A stretch of 64,000 nucleotides of DNA from assembly GCA_044360075.1 (NCBI GenBank), contig JBIKLA010000014.1:1-64000 (forward strand), read 5' to 3'. A program made the position numbers and the translations under genes. The DNA is from OMII01 sp947467385. GTDB taxonomy: Bacteria > Bdellovibrionota_C > UBA2361 > OMII01. Below the pieces are notes generated by a model, which searched no databases, was not told the DNA's origin, and was given only the letters and a program-made list of their open reading frames with translations. Below, in pieces: positions 8,310 to 16,513 of the stretch (position 1 is the stretch's first letter; every line of letters starts with the position of its first letter).

Positions 8310-9196
8310 TGCGGCGTATGCTTAAGCGTCTTAGATTGCTTGTCCTCTCCCTCGTGTGCCTGACAGCCGTTCCTGCGCACGCAGAGGGCTCATGTGCCCG
8401 CATCGTTTCGCTTGCCCCGAGCGTTACAGAGGTGCTCTATGACCTTAGCTTAGGCGGCAGCGTGGTGGGCCGCACTCGGTTCTGCCGGTTTCCCCGGGAG
8501 GCGGCTTCGGTGCCGGAAGTTGGCGGGTTTTACGACATGAGCGTCGAGGCGGTCGTGGCGCTTAGGCCGACCCATATCGTTACCCTCAAAGAGAGCAGCG
8601 ATATCGCCATGCAAGCAGCCCGCTTCGGGGCGCAGGTCATAGAGGTCGATCACTCTCGTGTTGAGGGAATTAAGTCCAGCCTGAAGACGATCGGATCCCG
8701 GTGCGGCGCGGAGCTGATGGCTAATAAAAGGCTTGAGGAATGGCGCAGCAAGGAAGACAGTATTCGGCGTGCCTTGCATGATTCCGCCCCCGTGAAGACC
8801 CTCGTGGTTGTTGGCCGGGTTGAGCAAGGCGGGGCGCTGTCGGCGCTCTACATATCGGGAAGCGACGGCTTCTACACTGATGTGCTGAAGCTTGCGGGGG
8901 GAGTTAACGTGAACGACAAGCCAACCGTAGCGCTGCCAGTGGTTTCTTCTGAAGGTCTTTTGGCGCTGCGGCCGGATGCTATAGTGGAGATCCAGAACAT
9001 GGATGATGCGCCCCCTGAGACGGCCGCATCTGCTGTATGGGGCGCGTTCCCGGAGCTTCCCGCCGTGCAAAATGGACGGGTTTTTAGCGTATCGGACGAC
9101 TACGCCAGCATTCCCGGCCCGCGCTATATGCAGCTCGTTGAGAAAATTGCGGCACTGCTCCATGGCGCGCCCGCCCCGCACGAAGGGGCATCATGA
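8309..9196 (+). CDS. btuF: Cobalamin ABC transporter periplasmic substrate-binding protein
   Basis: This 295-residue TroA/BtuF-type binding protein has a signal peptide (KRLRLLVLSLVCLTAVPAHA). It contains the helical-backbone family motif RIVSLAPSVTEVLYDL, then VVGRTRFCRFP, VEAVVALRPTHIVTL and VALRPDAIVEI-like segments. It would deliver B12 from BtuB to the BtuCD permease. The GTG start at 8309 overlaps the last base of the btuB stop codon; an ATG at 8318 is an equally good start. Its end overlaps btuD by four bases (ATGA), so the genes are translationally coupled. A siderophore role is possible by family alone, but the B12 riboswitch and BtuB argue for cobalamin. Confidence 0.88.
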   Translation: MRRMLKRLRLLVLSLVCLTAVPAHAEGSCARIVSLAPSVTEVLYDLSLGGSVVGRTRFCRFPREAASVPEVGGFYDMSVEAVVALRPTHIVTLKESSDIAMQAARFGAQVIEVDHSRVEGIKSSLKTIGSRCGAELMANKRLEEWRSKEDSIRRALHDSAPVKTLVVVGRVEQGGALSALYISGSDGFYTDVLKLAGGVNVNDKPTVALPVVSSEGLLALRPDAIVEIQNMDDAPPETAASAVWGAFPELPAVQNGRVFSVSDDYASIPGPRYMQLVEKIAALLHGAPAPHEGAS

Positions 9197-9927
9197 CTAA
9201 GGAGAATCTGCTTCAGATTGAGGGCCTTCGCCTCTCTCGGGACCCTGACGTTCTTCTCACAGATGTCTCTCTCGCTCTCAAGACGGGGGACTGCCTGACG
9301 GTGGTGGGGGCAAATGGAGCGGGCAAGACGACACTTCTGAAGGTGATAGCGGGGCTGTTACGCGGATATGAGGGATCAGTGCGGCTCAAGGGCAGTGAGG
9401 TGAAGTCCCTATCGCCTCAGGATCTGTCGCACATCGTTGGACTGGTGCCGCAGCGGCTCTCTCATCTTCCGCCCTTCTCGGTCGAAGAATTCCTGGAGCT
9501 CAGCGGTCCAGATAGGCTCTCGCAGGGCCTATCCCTGGTCGCACATCTTGGGAATCGTCTTCTAACGCACCTAAGCGGCGGGGAGCTCCAGCGGGTGCTG
9601 ATCGCGGGCGCAGTTGCCCAGGGAGCGTCGCTCTTGCTGCTGGACGAGCCCACGGCAAACGTAGATCCGCGAGGCAGGCGCCAGATCGAGGATGTGCTGT
9701 CTGAGTGCCGCAAGTCTATGGGCCTCTCGTATATCCTCGTGACCCATGACGTGTCTTTTGGAATGCGGAATGCCGAAACAGTCGCTGTCATGCGGGAAGG
9801 GGCTGTGACGACCAGGTGTTCCGCATCCGACCCCGGCCTCATCGAGAAGCTGTCGGAGGCATATGGCTGCCATTTCGTAGAGGTTCGCCATGATGACCTT
9901 CCCTATCCGGCGGTGGTGTCCCTCTAG
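9193..9927 (+). CDS. btuD: Cobalamin ABC transporter ATP-binding protein
   Basis: This 244-residue ABC ATPase of the FecE/BtuD type powers vitamin B12 import through BtuC. It has Walker A GANGAGKTT, a Q-loop (VGLVPQ), the signature LSGGELQRV, Walker B LLLLDEPTANVD and the switch histidine in VTHD. The start overlaps btuF by four bases and the stop is 3 bases before btuC, so it sits inside a compact operon under the upstream B12 riboswitch. Confidence 0.9.
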   Translation: MTKENLLQIEGLRLSRDPDVLLTDVSLALKTGDCLTVVGANGAGKTTLLKVIAGLLRGYEGSVRLKGSEVKSLSPQDLSHIVGLVPQRLSHLPPFSVEEFLELSGPDRLSQGLSLVAHLGNRLLTHLSGGELQRVLIAGAVAQGASLLLLDEPTANVDPRGRRQIEDVLSECRKSMGLSYILVTHDVSFGMRNAETVAVMREGAVTTRCSASDPGLIEKLSEAYGCHFVEVRHDDLPYPAVVSL

Positions 9928-9930
9928 CCT

Positions 9931-10938
9931 ATGAGTGAGCCGATTAAGCCAGTGCATGTTGTAAAGGGACGCTCCGTGAGAGGGCTCGGGGTGGCTCTTT
10001 GCCTCTGCCTCGTCGTGGCCATAGCTATGGCCACCCTCCTCGGTGTGCGCCCATACTCATGGCGTGAGATCGTAGGGGACGAACAGGCCAGGCGCATCGT
10101 TGTCGACCTTCGCATGCCGCGGGTGCTCTTCGCCGCGCTCGTAGGCGGCGCGCTTTCAGTCATTGGTGCGGCCTATCAGGCGCTCTTTCGCAATCCGCTG
10201 GCAAGCCCGTTCTCGCTCGGGGTATCCTCGGGCGCCGCGCTGGGCGCGGCGCTTGCCATATTCGCCGGCAGCAGCGCCGCGCTGAGCGTTGAGATGAGTG
10301 CCGTTGTTGCGGCTGGGCTAAGCATCGCTGTCATCCTGCTCCTGAGTCGTTCGCGCGCCGCGATGGGACAGGACTCATTGCTCCTCGTGGGAGTTGTCTT
10401 CAGCTTTTTCTGCTCAAGCATACTTACGTTGCTTCAGTACTTGAGTGACTACTCGCAGCTCTTTCGGGTCAGCCGCTGGATGCTCGGGGGAGTTCCCTCC
10501 GCAACGTGGCCCGCAGTGTGCGTGGGGGCGTTTTTTTCGGTTGGGACCCTCCTATGGCTCTGGCGGCACCACCGAAGCCTCGATCTCATGCTCTTTGGCG
10601 ATGACTTCGCCTCCGTGAAGGGGGTGAATGTGCGGCGCCTTTCAAAAAACGTCTTTATCCTCACCTCGATCGTGGTGGGCTGGCTGGTGGCACAGTGCGG
10701 CGTGATCGGGTTTGTGGGGATTGTCGTTCCCGCAGCTGTCCGACTCGTCGTTGGGCTGCACCACAAGCGAGTGCTTCCCCTGAGCTTTCTGAGCGGTGCC
10801 CTCCTGGTCGTGCTGTGCGACCTTCTAGGACGAATAGCGGCTCCTCCATTTGAGGTTCCAGCAGGCGTTTTTTCGGCTGTGCTCGGGGGCCCTGTGTTTG
10901 TGATGCTTCTTCTGCGAACGCGGCAGCAGCTGCTGTAG
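9931..10938 (+). CDS. btuC: Cobalamin ABC transporter permease (FecCD family)
   Basis: This 335-residue inner-membrane permease has about ten hydrophobic segments. The FecCD family motifs are visible: LRMPRVLFAALVGGALSVIGAAYQALFRNPLA near the N-terminus, then SPFSLGVSSGAALGA, and the coupling loop GFVGIVVPAAVRLVVG near residue 265. It forms the translocation path for B12 and pairs with the ATPase encoded 3 bases upstream. It is the last recognisable gene of the B12 operon; the next gene, 21 bases on, is a membrane protein of a different kind. Confidence 0.9.
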   Translation: MSEPIKPVHVVKGRSVRGLGVALCLCLVVAIAMATLLGVRPYSWREIVGDEQARRIVVDLRMPRVLFAALVGGALSVIGAAYQALFRNPLASPFSLGVSSGAALGAALAIFAGSSAALSVEMSAVVAAGLSIAVILLLSRSRAAMGQDSLLLVGVVFSFFCSSILTLLQYLSDYSQLFRVSRWMLGGVPSATWPAVCVGAFFSVGTLLWLWRHHRSLDLMLFGDDFASVKGVNVRRLSKNVFILTSIVVGWLVAQCGVIGFVGIVVPAAVRLVVGLHHKRVLPLSFLSGALLVVLCDLLGRIAAPPFEVPAGVFSAVLGGPVFVMLLLRTRQQLL

Positions 10939-10959
10939 CTCGGCTCAAAACCGGTTAGC

Positions 10960-12978
10960 GTGGCCGCGCTGGTGATGGTATCCTCTCTGCTATCGATGCC
11001 CGTCGTTGCAGTCCTATCATCCATACTTCCGACAGCCCTAGTTTTCGCGGTTGTGGCCCGATTCTTTGGGCAGCGCGCCTTTCTTCCTTTGTTGGCAATC
11101 GCGTGGCTTCTCGGGCAGGTTGTCGTAACGGTAGTGGCATACCTCCTCTCGTGTGCGCTCGTGACAGTGGTGTCTCCGACCTTGGAGGCTGCCCACCTCG
11201 TCATCCTGGCACTTGAGGCCTTAATTGGAGCAGTACTCTATCTGCGCTACAGAAAGCAGTGCCTGCCGATGCTGCGGGGTTTGGCAAACTCTTTCTTGGC
11301 TGATGCGCCGTGGCTGCGGATTGCGTCGCTGACGGCAGCTCTCGTCTTCTCGTATTTTTTGTTCGAGCGACACTTCTTCTTGGAGGAGAATGTGCTCTAC
11401 CGCAGCAAGATCTACTGGGACATTACAGCCCACTACCCGATCGCCCAAAACTTTGTGTTTGGCGACAATTTTCCGGCTGTAGATGAAACCGCGGCAGGAA
11501 TTCCGCTGCTGTATCATTTCTTCAGCGACCTGCAGATGGCGCAGTATGTCTCCCTCGGGGCATCCCTACCGGGGGCGTTCTTGTGGATCTCCGCGATCTC
11601 CCTGGCTGCGCTGCTTCTCCTGGCGCAGGCTCTCGCCGAGGAGCTGTTCGCGAGCCGATATGCTGGGGTTGTTGCTGCCCTGCTCGTGGTGACGGCAAGC
11701 GACCTCAGGTGGCTTGTTGAGGCATGGTACCCAGTGGAGCAGTTTCTGTTCAAGGCGCCGTTTGTGGGTGAAGTCCCAGCTCTGGGCTACAACGTACCAA
11801 ATTATCCCTTCGGAAGCTTCAACGTCGCCATGTTCAACCTCTTTTACTTCGTTGAGGAGCGGCACGTCGTTTTTGCGTCGGCCCTTGTTCTTCTCACGGC
11901 GTATCTAGCGCGCGACAGGCGTAGCTTGAGCGATGGATCGGCGTGCGGTGCGGGTATTCTGCTGGCGCTGTTCTGCGGCTGGAATATCTTTATTCTTCCA
12001 ATTCTTGGGATGGTTCTCCTGTCGCGAGTTCTTGACAGCAAGCTCCGGAGGTCGGCGTTGATCATGCTCGGCACATTGGTGGCGATTAACCTCTCTCATC
12101 TGGCCTATGCCAGGGCCGTTCTCGCTGCCTCCCCGTGGTTCGATTCGTCGGCGGCCTCTCCGAGGCTAAACTTTGGCTTTGCGGCTCCGAATGTTGATTA
12201 CCGAATCACTGTAGGGAGGTTTCTTGAGTACTACGCCTTCTGCCTAGGTCCAACGATTCTGTGTGCGGCTGCTGGATGCGCCATGTTGTGGAGGCGCTCG
12301 CGCGCTGATTTTTGGCTTGTCGTGCCTGCGCTGGCTATTACGTTCGTGCTTATTAATTCCCTCCAGCCAATGTCGACGAGCGTGTACGAGAACCACAAGT
12401 GGGTTAAGCCATGGCAGGGCCTCCTGAACCTCGCCGCCGCAGGGCCCGTTGCCATTCTGCTATCAAGGAGACGGGCCTGGGCAAAGGCGGCAGGTCTCGT
12501 GCTGCTTATGCTGCTGACGTTGCCGGGGGTTCCGGAGGCGATGCCGTTCTTCAAGCGGGGCTCAAAAGTTCGCCTCGCCGAGTATCCATCTAAGTTGGTA
12601 CAGCTCATTCGCCAAAACACTGGTCCGCGCGAAGTGTTCGCAACACAGAACCCGCGCGAGATACTCCTCGCGGGGCGGAAGATCTACTACCTCAATAACA
12701 ACGATCTGGGCGGCACCATACCCCACTTGCGGGGCCTCAGGTTCAAGTTCAGCGAACGGCTGATATCGCAGATGCGGTTGTACACAGCCATGACAGAGAT
12801 GGACTTCTGTTCCGTAGCCCGCGAGCTGGGAGTGCAGGTAGTTGAGTTTTCACCTGAACAGCAGTGGTTTCCGATCTATTCTAAGGTGAAGCATCAGGCG
12901 ATATTCACGGCAACTCCGGAAGGGGAGCTTGGGGTGTTCTCGTACGTCAGCACTCGGGAATGTCCAGCGAGCCGGTAG
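10960..12978 (+). CDS. Multispanning membrane protein, GT-C glycosyltransferase-like (unknown function)
   Basis: This 672-residue protein has roughly twelve hydrophobic segments and a C-terminal soluble domain of about 130 residues. An early extracytoplasmic loop holds an acidic/aromatic motif (YWDITAHYP, then GDNFPAVDETAAGIPLLYHFF). The general layout is that of GT-C glycosyltransferases that use lipid-linked sugars, and the loop aspartate could be catalytic. This is inference from architecture; no specific family match is claimed. The GTG start at 10960 lies 21 bases after btuC, so it may be co-transcribed with the B12 genes even though no functional link is apparent. Confidence 0.6.
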   Translation: MAALVMVSSLLSMPVVAVLSSILPTALVFAVVARFFGQRAFLPLLAIAWLLGQVVVTVVAYLLSCALVTVVSPTLEAAHLVILALEALIGAVLYLRYRKQCLPMLRGLANSFLADAPWLRIASLTAALVFSYFLFERHFFLEENVLYRSKIYWDITAHYPIAQNFVFGDNFPAVDETAAGIPLLYHFFSDLQMAQYVSLGASLPGAFLWISAISLAALLLLAQALAEELFASRYAGVVAALLVVTASDLRWLVEAWYPVEQFLFKAPFVGEVPALGYNVPNYPFGSFNVAMFNLFYFVEERHVVFASALVLLTAYLARDRRSLSDGSACGAGILLALFCGWNIFILPILGMVLLSRVLDSKLRRSALIMLGTLVAINLSHLAYARAVLAASPWFDSSAASPRLNFGFAAPNVDYRITVGRFLEYYAFCLGPTILCAAAGCAMLWRRSRADFWLVVPALAITFVLINSLQPMSTSVYENHKWVKPWQGLLNLAAAGPVAILLSRRRAWAKAAGLVLLMLLTLPGVPEAMPFFKRGSKVRLAEYPSKLVQLIRQNTGPREVFATQNPREILLAGRKIYYLNNNDLGGTIPHLRGLRFKFSERLISQMRLYTAMTEMDFCSVARELGVQVVEFSPEQQWFPIYSKVKHQAIFTATPEGELGVFSYVSTRECPASR

Positions 12979-13092
12979 GGCTGGTGGGCGAAAGCAGTCT
13001 CTTATTGAGCCTGGCGCCCATGCAGTCCAAAGGGCCAGCTGCGGCGGAGCGGTCCCACGTCAAGGTGCTCCCTGCCTTACTGGGCTTGCAAG

Positions 13093-13161
13093 GTTTGTCT
13101 CGGCGCTGGCGTCACTTACGTCATACCTGAGCGCTCAGCCAGCATCATAGTCGAGACAAAC
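13093..13161. repeat. Nested inverted repeat upstream of srkA
   Basis: GTTTGTCTCG (13093-13102) has its exact reverse complement CGAGACAAAC at 13152-13161. Inside it GCTGGC (13105-13110) pairs with GCCAGC (13138-13143), and a 10-bp palindrome TGAGCGCTCA occupies 13128-13137. Together they could form one large stem-loop about 50 bases before srkA. There is no T-tract, so it is not a standard terminator. Confidence 0.45.
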
Positions 13162-13210
13162 TCCGGCCAAGGAGTGGGCGAAGCGGCTCAATTCGGGCTA
13201 GACTCGCCGC

Positions 13211-14221
13211 ATGACAGATCTTCCATCCTCGGCAACGCAATTCTTCTTTGAGCTCACTCCAGAGCGGGTCCTTGATGCGGTTGAGCTCCTCGGAACGCGG
13301 TGCACGGGCCGCGTTCTGGCCCTCAACAGCATGGAGAATAGGGTGTACGAGGTTGAGCTCGACATTGATCCGGATCCGAAGGGGGGCCGATGGGACACCT
13401 TTCGGGTGGTTAAGTTTTACCGGCCCGGCCGGTGGACGCGCGAGCAGGTTCAGGAGGAACACAGCTTCCTTGCAGAGTGCAAGAAGGCTGAGATTCCGGC
13501 AGTTGAGCCGCTGCCGTTCCCCAATGGAGAGACGCTGAGCGAGGTTCCGGGCTCAGGAATCTATTTCGCCGTCTTCCCCAAGGTGGGCGGGCGAATTCTC
13601 GACGAGATGTCGCCGGATGAGCTCCGGCAAATCGGGCGCCTCATCGGCCGCATGCATGCCGTGGGGGCTTCCGCGCCGTTTCAGCAACGCATGAAGCTTA
13701 GCTGCGCAACGTACGGCTTCGAGAACCTGGAGTTCCTGCGGCGAGAGAAACTGATCCCCTCAACGGTAGAGAGCCACTATCTCGCCGTTGCCGAGCGCAT
13801 ACTAAAAACAACGGAGCCCTGGTTTGAGGAAACGCCAAGCCAGCGCATTCACGGCGACTGCCACATCGGGAACATCCTTTGGAGCGCAGGAAGCTGCTCG
13901 ATAGTTGACTTCGACGATTGCCTCAGTGGCCCCTGCACGCAAGACATCTGGCTTCTGACGCCCGGAAGGGATCCCGAGAACAGCCGCAACCGGGAGCATT
14001 TGCTAGAGGGGTATGAGGTGATGCGGCCATTCGAGCGGGGTTCGCTCAGGCTTGTTGAGCCGCTGCGCGCGTTGCGCATGATTCATTTCACGACCTGGAT
14101 CGCCAAACGCTATGAGGATCCGGCATTCAAACGGGTTTTTGTCGATTACGGCTCGCAGCAATACTGGAGGGAGCAGCTTATAGCCCTCCAAGAGGTTGGC
14201 GAGTGCCTTGGCATCGGATAG
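13211..14221 (+). CDS. srkA: SrkA/RdoA (YihE)-type stress response kinase
   Basis: This 336-residue cytoplasmic protein matches E. coli YihE/SrkA along its length. The conserved stretches are LNSMENRVYEVEL, VVKFYRPGRWTREQ with EEHSF, GIYFAVFPKVGGR, the catalytic loop HGDCHIGNILW (about 215) with the metal-binding DFDD, then VEPLRALRMIHF. It belongs to the aminoglycoside phosphotransferase/choline kinase fold and in E. coli acts as a Ser/Thr kinase that limits MazF-driven death under stress. In E. coli it precedes dsbA; here the next gene encodes a CNNM-type transporter instead. The nested inverted repeat upstream could be regulatory. Confidence 0.92.
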   Translation: MTDLPSSATQFFFELTPERVLDAVELLGTRCTGRVLALNSMENRVYEVELDIDPDPKGGRWDTFRVVKFYRPGRWTREQVQEEHSFLAECKKAEIPAVEPLPFPNGETLSEVPGSGIYFAVFPKVGGRILDEMSPDELRQIGRLIGRMHAVGASAPFQQRMKLSCATYGFENLEFLRREKLIPSTVESHYLAVAERILKTTEPWFEETPSQRIHGDCHIGNILWSAGSCSIVDFDDCLSGPCTQDIWLLTPGRDPENSRNREHLLEGYEVMRPFERGSLRLVEPLRALRMIHFTTWIAKRYEDPAFKRVFVDYGSQQYWREQLIALQEVGECLGIG

Positions 14222-14290
14222 GGGCCCAAAGCATGAAGGCTTTTTGACCCGTGAAATAACTAGCCACATCGGCTATAGTCTCGAAATCGT

Positions 14291-15625
14291 ATGGTCCTCG
14301 GACTTGTTCTCATAACCCTTCTCATCGCCCTGAACGCCTTCTTTGTAGCCGCCGAATTCGCAATTGTGAAGGTTCGGTACTCGGCAGTTGAGGCGGACGC
14401 TGCCACAGGGAGCAACATCGCTCAGGTATCCCAAAAGATCCTGGACCGCCTCGATGCCTACCTCTCTGCCGCCCAGATCGGAATAACCCTCGCGAGCCTC
14501 GCACTCGGATGGGTTGGAGAGCCGATCGTTGCTGACATTCTTGTGGCGGGCATGTCCCTGCTTGGCTTCCCCATCAGCGAGCTCCTCGCGCATCAGATCG
14601 CCGTGCCTATCGGGTTTCTCGTTATCACAATTCTGCACCTCATATTCGGCGAGGCCGTCCCCAAGTATGCGGCTATATACTATCCGCAGGAGCTGACGTA
14701 TGTGTGTGCCATACCACTTCGCCTCTTCGCGTCCCTAACGGCCCCGCTTGTTTGGATCATCAATAGCGGAACGTGGATCGTTCTTGCCCCGTTCGGAATC
14801 CGCGTTCAGTCGGGGGAAGACACGCACACCGAGGAGGAGCTGAGGCTCCTGCTCGCCGAGAGCGCCCGCAGTGGGGAGCTCGGCTCAATCCAGAAGACTG
14901 AGCACGAGCTGATCGAAAAGGTATTCAGCTTCGATGAACGGCTGGTTCGGCAGATCATGGTGCCACGAACGCAGATGGCATGCGTGGCCCTGGACTCCGA
15001 GATCGACCAGGTGCTTGACGCCGCGGCTCGTGAGGGCTACTCGCGCATGCCGGTGTACTCTGGGACGAGGGACAACATCGTGGGGATCGTCCACTCCAAG
15101 GAGCTGCTCAGGCGAGTCATGGAGAAACAGCCCTTCAAGCTGGGCGATATACTTCGCCCGGCGTATTTTGTCCCAGAGACCAAGAAGATTCGCGTCCTGC
15201 TGCGTGAGCTCCAAAGCAAGCGCAACCACATGGCAATCGTGGTTGATGAATTCGGTGTCACCTCAGGGCTCGTAACGCTTGAGGATATCGTCGAGGAGCT
15301 GGTCGGCGAAATACAGGACGAGTACGATGACGAGCGGCCCGCGGTTGAGAAGCGCCAGGACGATGAGTTCGTTGTCAACGCGCACGCGTCGATCCCGGAC
15401 GTTAATTCCCTTCTTCCGAAGCCCCTCCCCGAATCTCCGGAGTATTCGACTGTCGCAGGACTGCTTAACGTACTCTTCAGCGGCATTCCGGAGGTTGGCC
15501 AGACCATCTGTGACAGCAATTACGAGTTCCGAATAGTCAAGCGCTCACGTGGCAGCGTAGACACAGTGCTGTTGGCGATTCTTCCCGAGGAGCCCTCGCT
15601 GGAGGATGACGGGGAAGAGGCCTAA
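14291..15625 (+). CDS. CNNM/CorC-HlyC-type membrane protein (DUF21-CBS-transporter-associated domain)
   Basis: This 444-residue protein starts with a DUF21 membrane domain of three to four helices (LVLITLLIALNAFFVAAEFAIVKVR is the usual opening). A CBS pair follows (MVPRTQMACVALDS at about 220, and MAIVVDEFGVTSGLVTLEDIVEELVGEI at about 315), then the CorC_HlyC domain near the C-terminus. Family members export or regulate Mg2+ or other divalent cations; the hemolysin name is historical. It appears monocistronic: 69 bases separate it from srkA and about 100 from the next gene. Confidence 0.9.
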   Translation: MVLGLVLITLLIALNAFFVAAEFAIVKVRYSAVEADAATGSNIAQVSQKILDRLDAYLSAAQIGITLASLALGWVGEPIVADILVAGMSLLGFPISELLAHQIAVPIGFLVITILHLIFGEAVPKYAAIYYPQELTYVCAIPLRLFASLTAPLVWIINSGTWIVLAPFGIRVQSGEDTHTEEELRLLLAESARSGELGSIQKTEHELIEKVFSFDERLVRQIMVPRTQMACVALDSEIDQVLDAAAREGYSRMPVYSGTRDNIVGIVHSKELLRRVMEKQPFKLGDILRPAYFVPETKKIRVLLRELQSKRNHMAIVVDEFGVTSGLVTLEDIVEELVGEIQDEYDDERPAVEKRQDDEFVVNAHASIPDVNSLLPKPLPESPEYSTVAGLLNVLFSGIPEVGQTICDSNYEFRIVKRSRGSVDTVLLAILPEEPSLEDDGEEA

Positions 15626-15723
15626 ACACATCACGATGATGGGAATCCCGGGGCTTTCGGGGGCAAGAGTTGAGCCCTGCACCCCCGTGGGGTAGAGTTG
15701 TCGGGCTTAGGGAGGCAAACGAG

Positions 15724-16155
15724 ATGGAGTATAACATCGTGGCACCGCATATCCGGCTTGATGATTTCGAGCGCTTTCACGGGAAGAGCTCCCTACGGCC
15801 GCCCCCGCCGGTGACGATGCGCGAGCTGGTGTACACTCTTGTAATCGCTCTTTTTCTGGCTCCGTTTTTCTTTGCGACCTTCTTTCTCATACCCATGATG
15901 GGCCAGATCTCAGTGGGATTTGCGGGATTCTTGACGGCGCTCTACCTCTATTATCGCCGATCAATCCTTGTGGCAGCCGTTACGATGGGGGCAGGCACCA
16001 TCTTCTCGGGAACCACATTTGCGACCATTCAGTCCATCAAAAACAACCTTGAGGTTCCGCTGTTCATCCTCATAGCGCTCGGCATTCCGGTGACGGCACT
16101 CTACTCTATCTTCATCGCCGGCAGGATTTGGGACATTCGCGGAGGAGCTGATTAG
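15724..16155 (+). CDS. Small membrane protein, unknown function
   Basis: This 143-residue protein starts at an ATG preceded by a good ribosome-binding site (GGGAGG). An N-terminal cytosolic part of about 30 residues, with a proline cluster (RPPPPV), is followed by four hydrophobic stretches (about residues 38-58, 60-75, 80-100 and 112-135). I do not recognise the family. It is 2 bases upstream of a copper-binding-type periplasmic protein gene, so the two are likely co-transcribed. Confidence 0.65.
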   Translation: MEYNIVAPHIRLDDFERFHGKSSLRPPPPVTMRELVYTLVIALFLAPFFFATFFLIPMMGQISVGFAGFLTALYLYYRRSILVAAVTMGAGTIFSGTTFATIQSIKNNLEVPLFILIALGIPVTALYSIFIAGRIWDIRGGAD

Positions 16156-16157
16156 AG

Positions 16158-16505
16158 ATGAAAATGAAGCGTTTTTTGTTGTGCCTATTGACGTGTGTTT
16201 TTGCTGCTGCGCCGGCTATTGCTGAGGAGATCTACTCATTCACGGTGAAGGGCGTCGTGAAGTCCCTCCCAGGCCAGGGCACCGCCCAAAATGAGATTCT
16301 CGTGAAGCACGAAGAGATTCCGGACTATCGTGACTCGTCCGGGAAAGTGGTTGGGATGATGGCGATGACCATGCCATTTTACCTGGCAGACAGCACTTCG
16401 CTTGCGGGGATAGCCGTTGGCGATTCCGTCGAGATGGTAGTCGAGCAGCGGCTTGAGCCGAAGTATTCCGAGAAGGTCGTTTCGATTGCCAAGATGGAGC
16501 GATAA
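16158..16505 (+). CDS. CusF-like periplasmic copper-binding protein
   Basis: This 115-residue protein has a signal peptide (LLCLLTCVFAAAPAIA) and one small beta-barrel domain of the CusF/copper-binding type. The diagnostic stretch is a histidine (VKHEEIPDY) followed by GMMAMTMPFYL, where His and the methionines bind Cu(I) in relatives. Such domains act as periplasmic metallochaperones or occur near SCO/cytochrome-oxidase assembly genes. None of those genes is visible here. The start follows the previous gene by 2 bases. A cysteine-rich mini-lipoprotein encoded 0.8 kb further on would fit a metal-handling locus. Confidence 0.75.
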   Translation: MKMKRFLLCLLTCVFAAAPAIAEEIYSFTVKGVVKSLPGQGTAQNEILVKHEEIPDYRDSSGKVVGMMAMTMPFYLADSTSLAGIAVGDSVEMVVEQRLEPKYSEKVVSIAKMER

Positions 16506-16513
16506 GGCCCATC

